Origin: Deferribacteres bacterium
GTDB lineage: Bacteria; Nitrospirota; Thermodesulfovibrionia; UBA6902
Length of the DNA: 6,594 bases
Assembly: GCA_030598625.1 (NCBI GenBank)
Contig: JAUVPO010000108.1
Span: 1 to 6,594, forward strand
Reading direction: 5' to 3'
Made by a program: the position numbers and the translations under genes. This document shows positions 5,606 to 6,594 of this stretch, piece after piece. The notes beneath the pieces are model-generated. The model searched no databases, had not been told where the DNA came from, and was given only the letters and a program-made list of their open reading frames with translations. Each line of letters starts with the position of its first letter. Position 1 is the stretch's first letter.

Positions 5606-6594
5606 TTGACGGATATAAACACAGAAAAAATAACTACGGGTATTGTTTTATTGAATCTCGGCGGTCCTGACTCGCTTCAGGCGGTGAGGCCGTTTCTTTA
5701 TAATCTATTTTCCGACAGGGACATCATCAGGCTCGGCCCGGCCATTCTCCAGAAACCCGTTGCGCGGCTGATCTCGGGACTCCGCTCAAATAAAACAAAA
5801 GGGATGTACACTCTGATCGGCGGCAAATCCCCGATTATGGATATTACATCAGCCCAGGCTGACGCCCTTGAGAAGGTATTGAATGAGGACCCGGAAGGCT
5901 TGTATGTTGAAAAGAAATATTTTAAGGTCTATATCGGAATGCGTTACTGGCATCCTTTTATAAAGGACACTGTCCGGAGGATACTTGATGACGGGGTCAA
6001 ACACCTTGTCGCGCTCAGCCTCTACCCTCATTACTCAAAGGCGACAACGGGTTCCGCCATCACTGAATTCAAGCGAAGAATAACAGACAATGACATTAAC
6101 GTTCGGTATATTGAGCGCTGGTATGATCTTCCGGCATATATAGATTCTCTTGCAGGATTAATTGCGGGGGGCGTGTCCAGTTTTGAAGGGAATAATTTCG
6201 ATATTCTCTACAGCGCCCACAGTCTGCCCGAGTCTTTTATAAGGGAAGGAGACCCTTATCTCGACCACATAAAAATAACCATTAAAAAAGTACATGCGAG
6301 ACTTTCAGGCAGTCCTTATAACATTACAGTTCCTGACTGGCATCTTTCCTTTCAGAGCAAAACCGGACCTGTCAAGTGGCTGGAGCCTTCAACTGAAGAG
6401 ACCATAATTAATCTTGCAAAAAAGGGGTGCGCTAATTTATTTGTTGTTCCAATCAGTTTTATATCAGACCACATTGAGACACTTTATGAAATAGATATCC
6501 TCTACAAGGAACTGGCGGAAAAGCATGGTATTAATTTAGTAAGATGCCAGTCTTTGAACACGAATGAGAAATTTATTAATGCACTCAAAGGACT
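5606..6594 (+). CDS. hemH: Ferrochelatase HemH/CpfC (partial, runs off right edge)
   Basis: The frame is open for 329 codons to the window edge, near the usual full length of 310-350, so only the last residues are probably missing. Ferrochelatase inserts ferrous iron into a porphyrin, either protoporphyrin IX or coproporphyrin III. Family marks are LLNLGGPD (15-22), YSAHSLPES around catalytic H205, the FQS...G..KWLEPST segment, and ISFISDHIETLYEID with E291 as the conserved acidic residue near the metal site. No cysteine cluster for a 2Fe-2S centre was noticed. The start is unusual: an in-frame TGA at 5600-5602 rules out anything longer, and the only sensible start before the conserved LNLGGPD is TTG at 5606, since the first in-frame ATG is near 5804 inside the domain. 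A GAGTG at 5597-5601 is a weak ribosome site. Sequence alone does not tell which porphyrin it uses; the nearby ahbD favours coproporphyrin. Confidence 0.93.
   Translation, partial: MTDINTEKITTGIVLLNLGGPDSLQAVRPFLYNLFSDRDIIRLGPAILQKPVARLISGLRSNKTKGMYTLIGGKSPIMDITSAQADALEKVLNEDPEGLYVEKKYFKVYIGMRYWHPFIKDTVRRILDDGVKHLVALSLYPHYSKATTGSAITEFKRRITDNDINVRYIERWYDLPAYIDSLAGLIAGGVSSFEGNNFDILYSAHSLPESFIREGDPYLDHIKITIKKVHARLSGSPYNITVPDWHLSFQSKTGPVKWLEPSTEETIINLAKKGCANLFVVPISFISDHIETLYEIDILYKELAEKHGINLVRCQSLNTNEKFINALKG

Noticed and set aside
5849..6031. Short minus-strand open frame opposite hemH
   Set aside because: The plus-strand ferrochelatase frame is continuous through this region and carries family motifs.

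Overview
The window looks like a piece of a Gram-negative, probably anaerobic or microaerophilic bacterial chromosome. The Gram-negative call rests on a TonB-dependent outer-membrane receptor. The anaerobic lean rests on two radical-SAM enzymes of heme metabolism and the absence of any oxygen-dependent heme enzyme. Base composition is moderate in the genes and clearly AT-rich between positions 397 and 730. The combination would fit Nitrospirota or a Desulfobacterota-like lineage, but that placement is inference from gene content and was not tested.

Layout. Positions 1-396 hold the N-terminal part of a TonB-dependent receptor on the minus strand, running off the left edge. Positions 397-730 are an AT-rich divergent intergenic region with inverted repeats and weak promoter-like motifs. 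All remaining genes are on the plus strand: hemW (731-1882, heme chaperone of the radical-SAM superfamily), a hairpin plus T-tract (1951-1995), ahbD (2019-3104, radical-SAM Fe-coproporphyrin III decarboxylase, i.e. heme b synthase), hemE (3126-4175, uroporphyrinogen decarboxylase, 21 bp after ahbD), a membrane-anchored GAF-GGDEF diguanylate cyclase (4285-5514), and hemH (from a TTG at 5606, ferrochelatase, running off the right edge probably close to its end).

How the genes fit together. HemE makes coproporphyrinogen III. AhbD is known from the siroheme-dependent pathway, where it converts Fe-coproporphyrin III to heme b; that pathway does not use HemE or a ferrochelatase. Finding AhbD in the same cluster as HemE and HemH suggests a hybrid route: HemE, then an oxidase not seen here, then HemH acting as a coproporphyrin ferrochelatase, then AhbD replacing the oxidative decarboxylase ChdC. 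The only HemN-family protein in the window is HemW, which lacks the HemN signature and is a chaperone rather than a coproporphyrinogen dehydrogenase. The alternative is that the cell uses the protoporphyrin route with HemN elsewhere and AhbD has a side role.

The second notable point is the c-di-GMP synthase placed between hemE and hemH. It has an intact active site, an intact product-inhibition site, and a GAF domain carrying a Cys-x-Cys pair and three His residues. No RNA genes, CRISPR arrays, insertion sequences or broken genes were seen.
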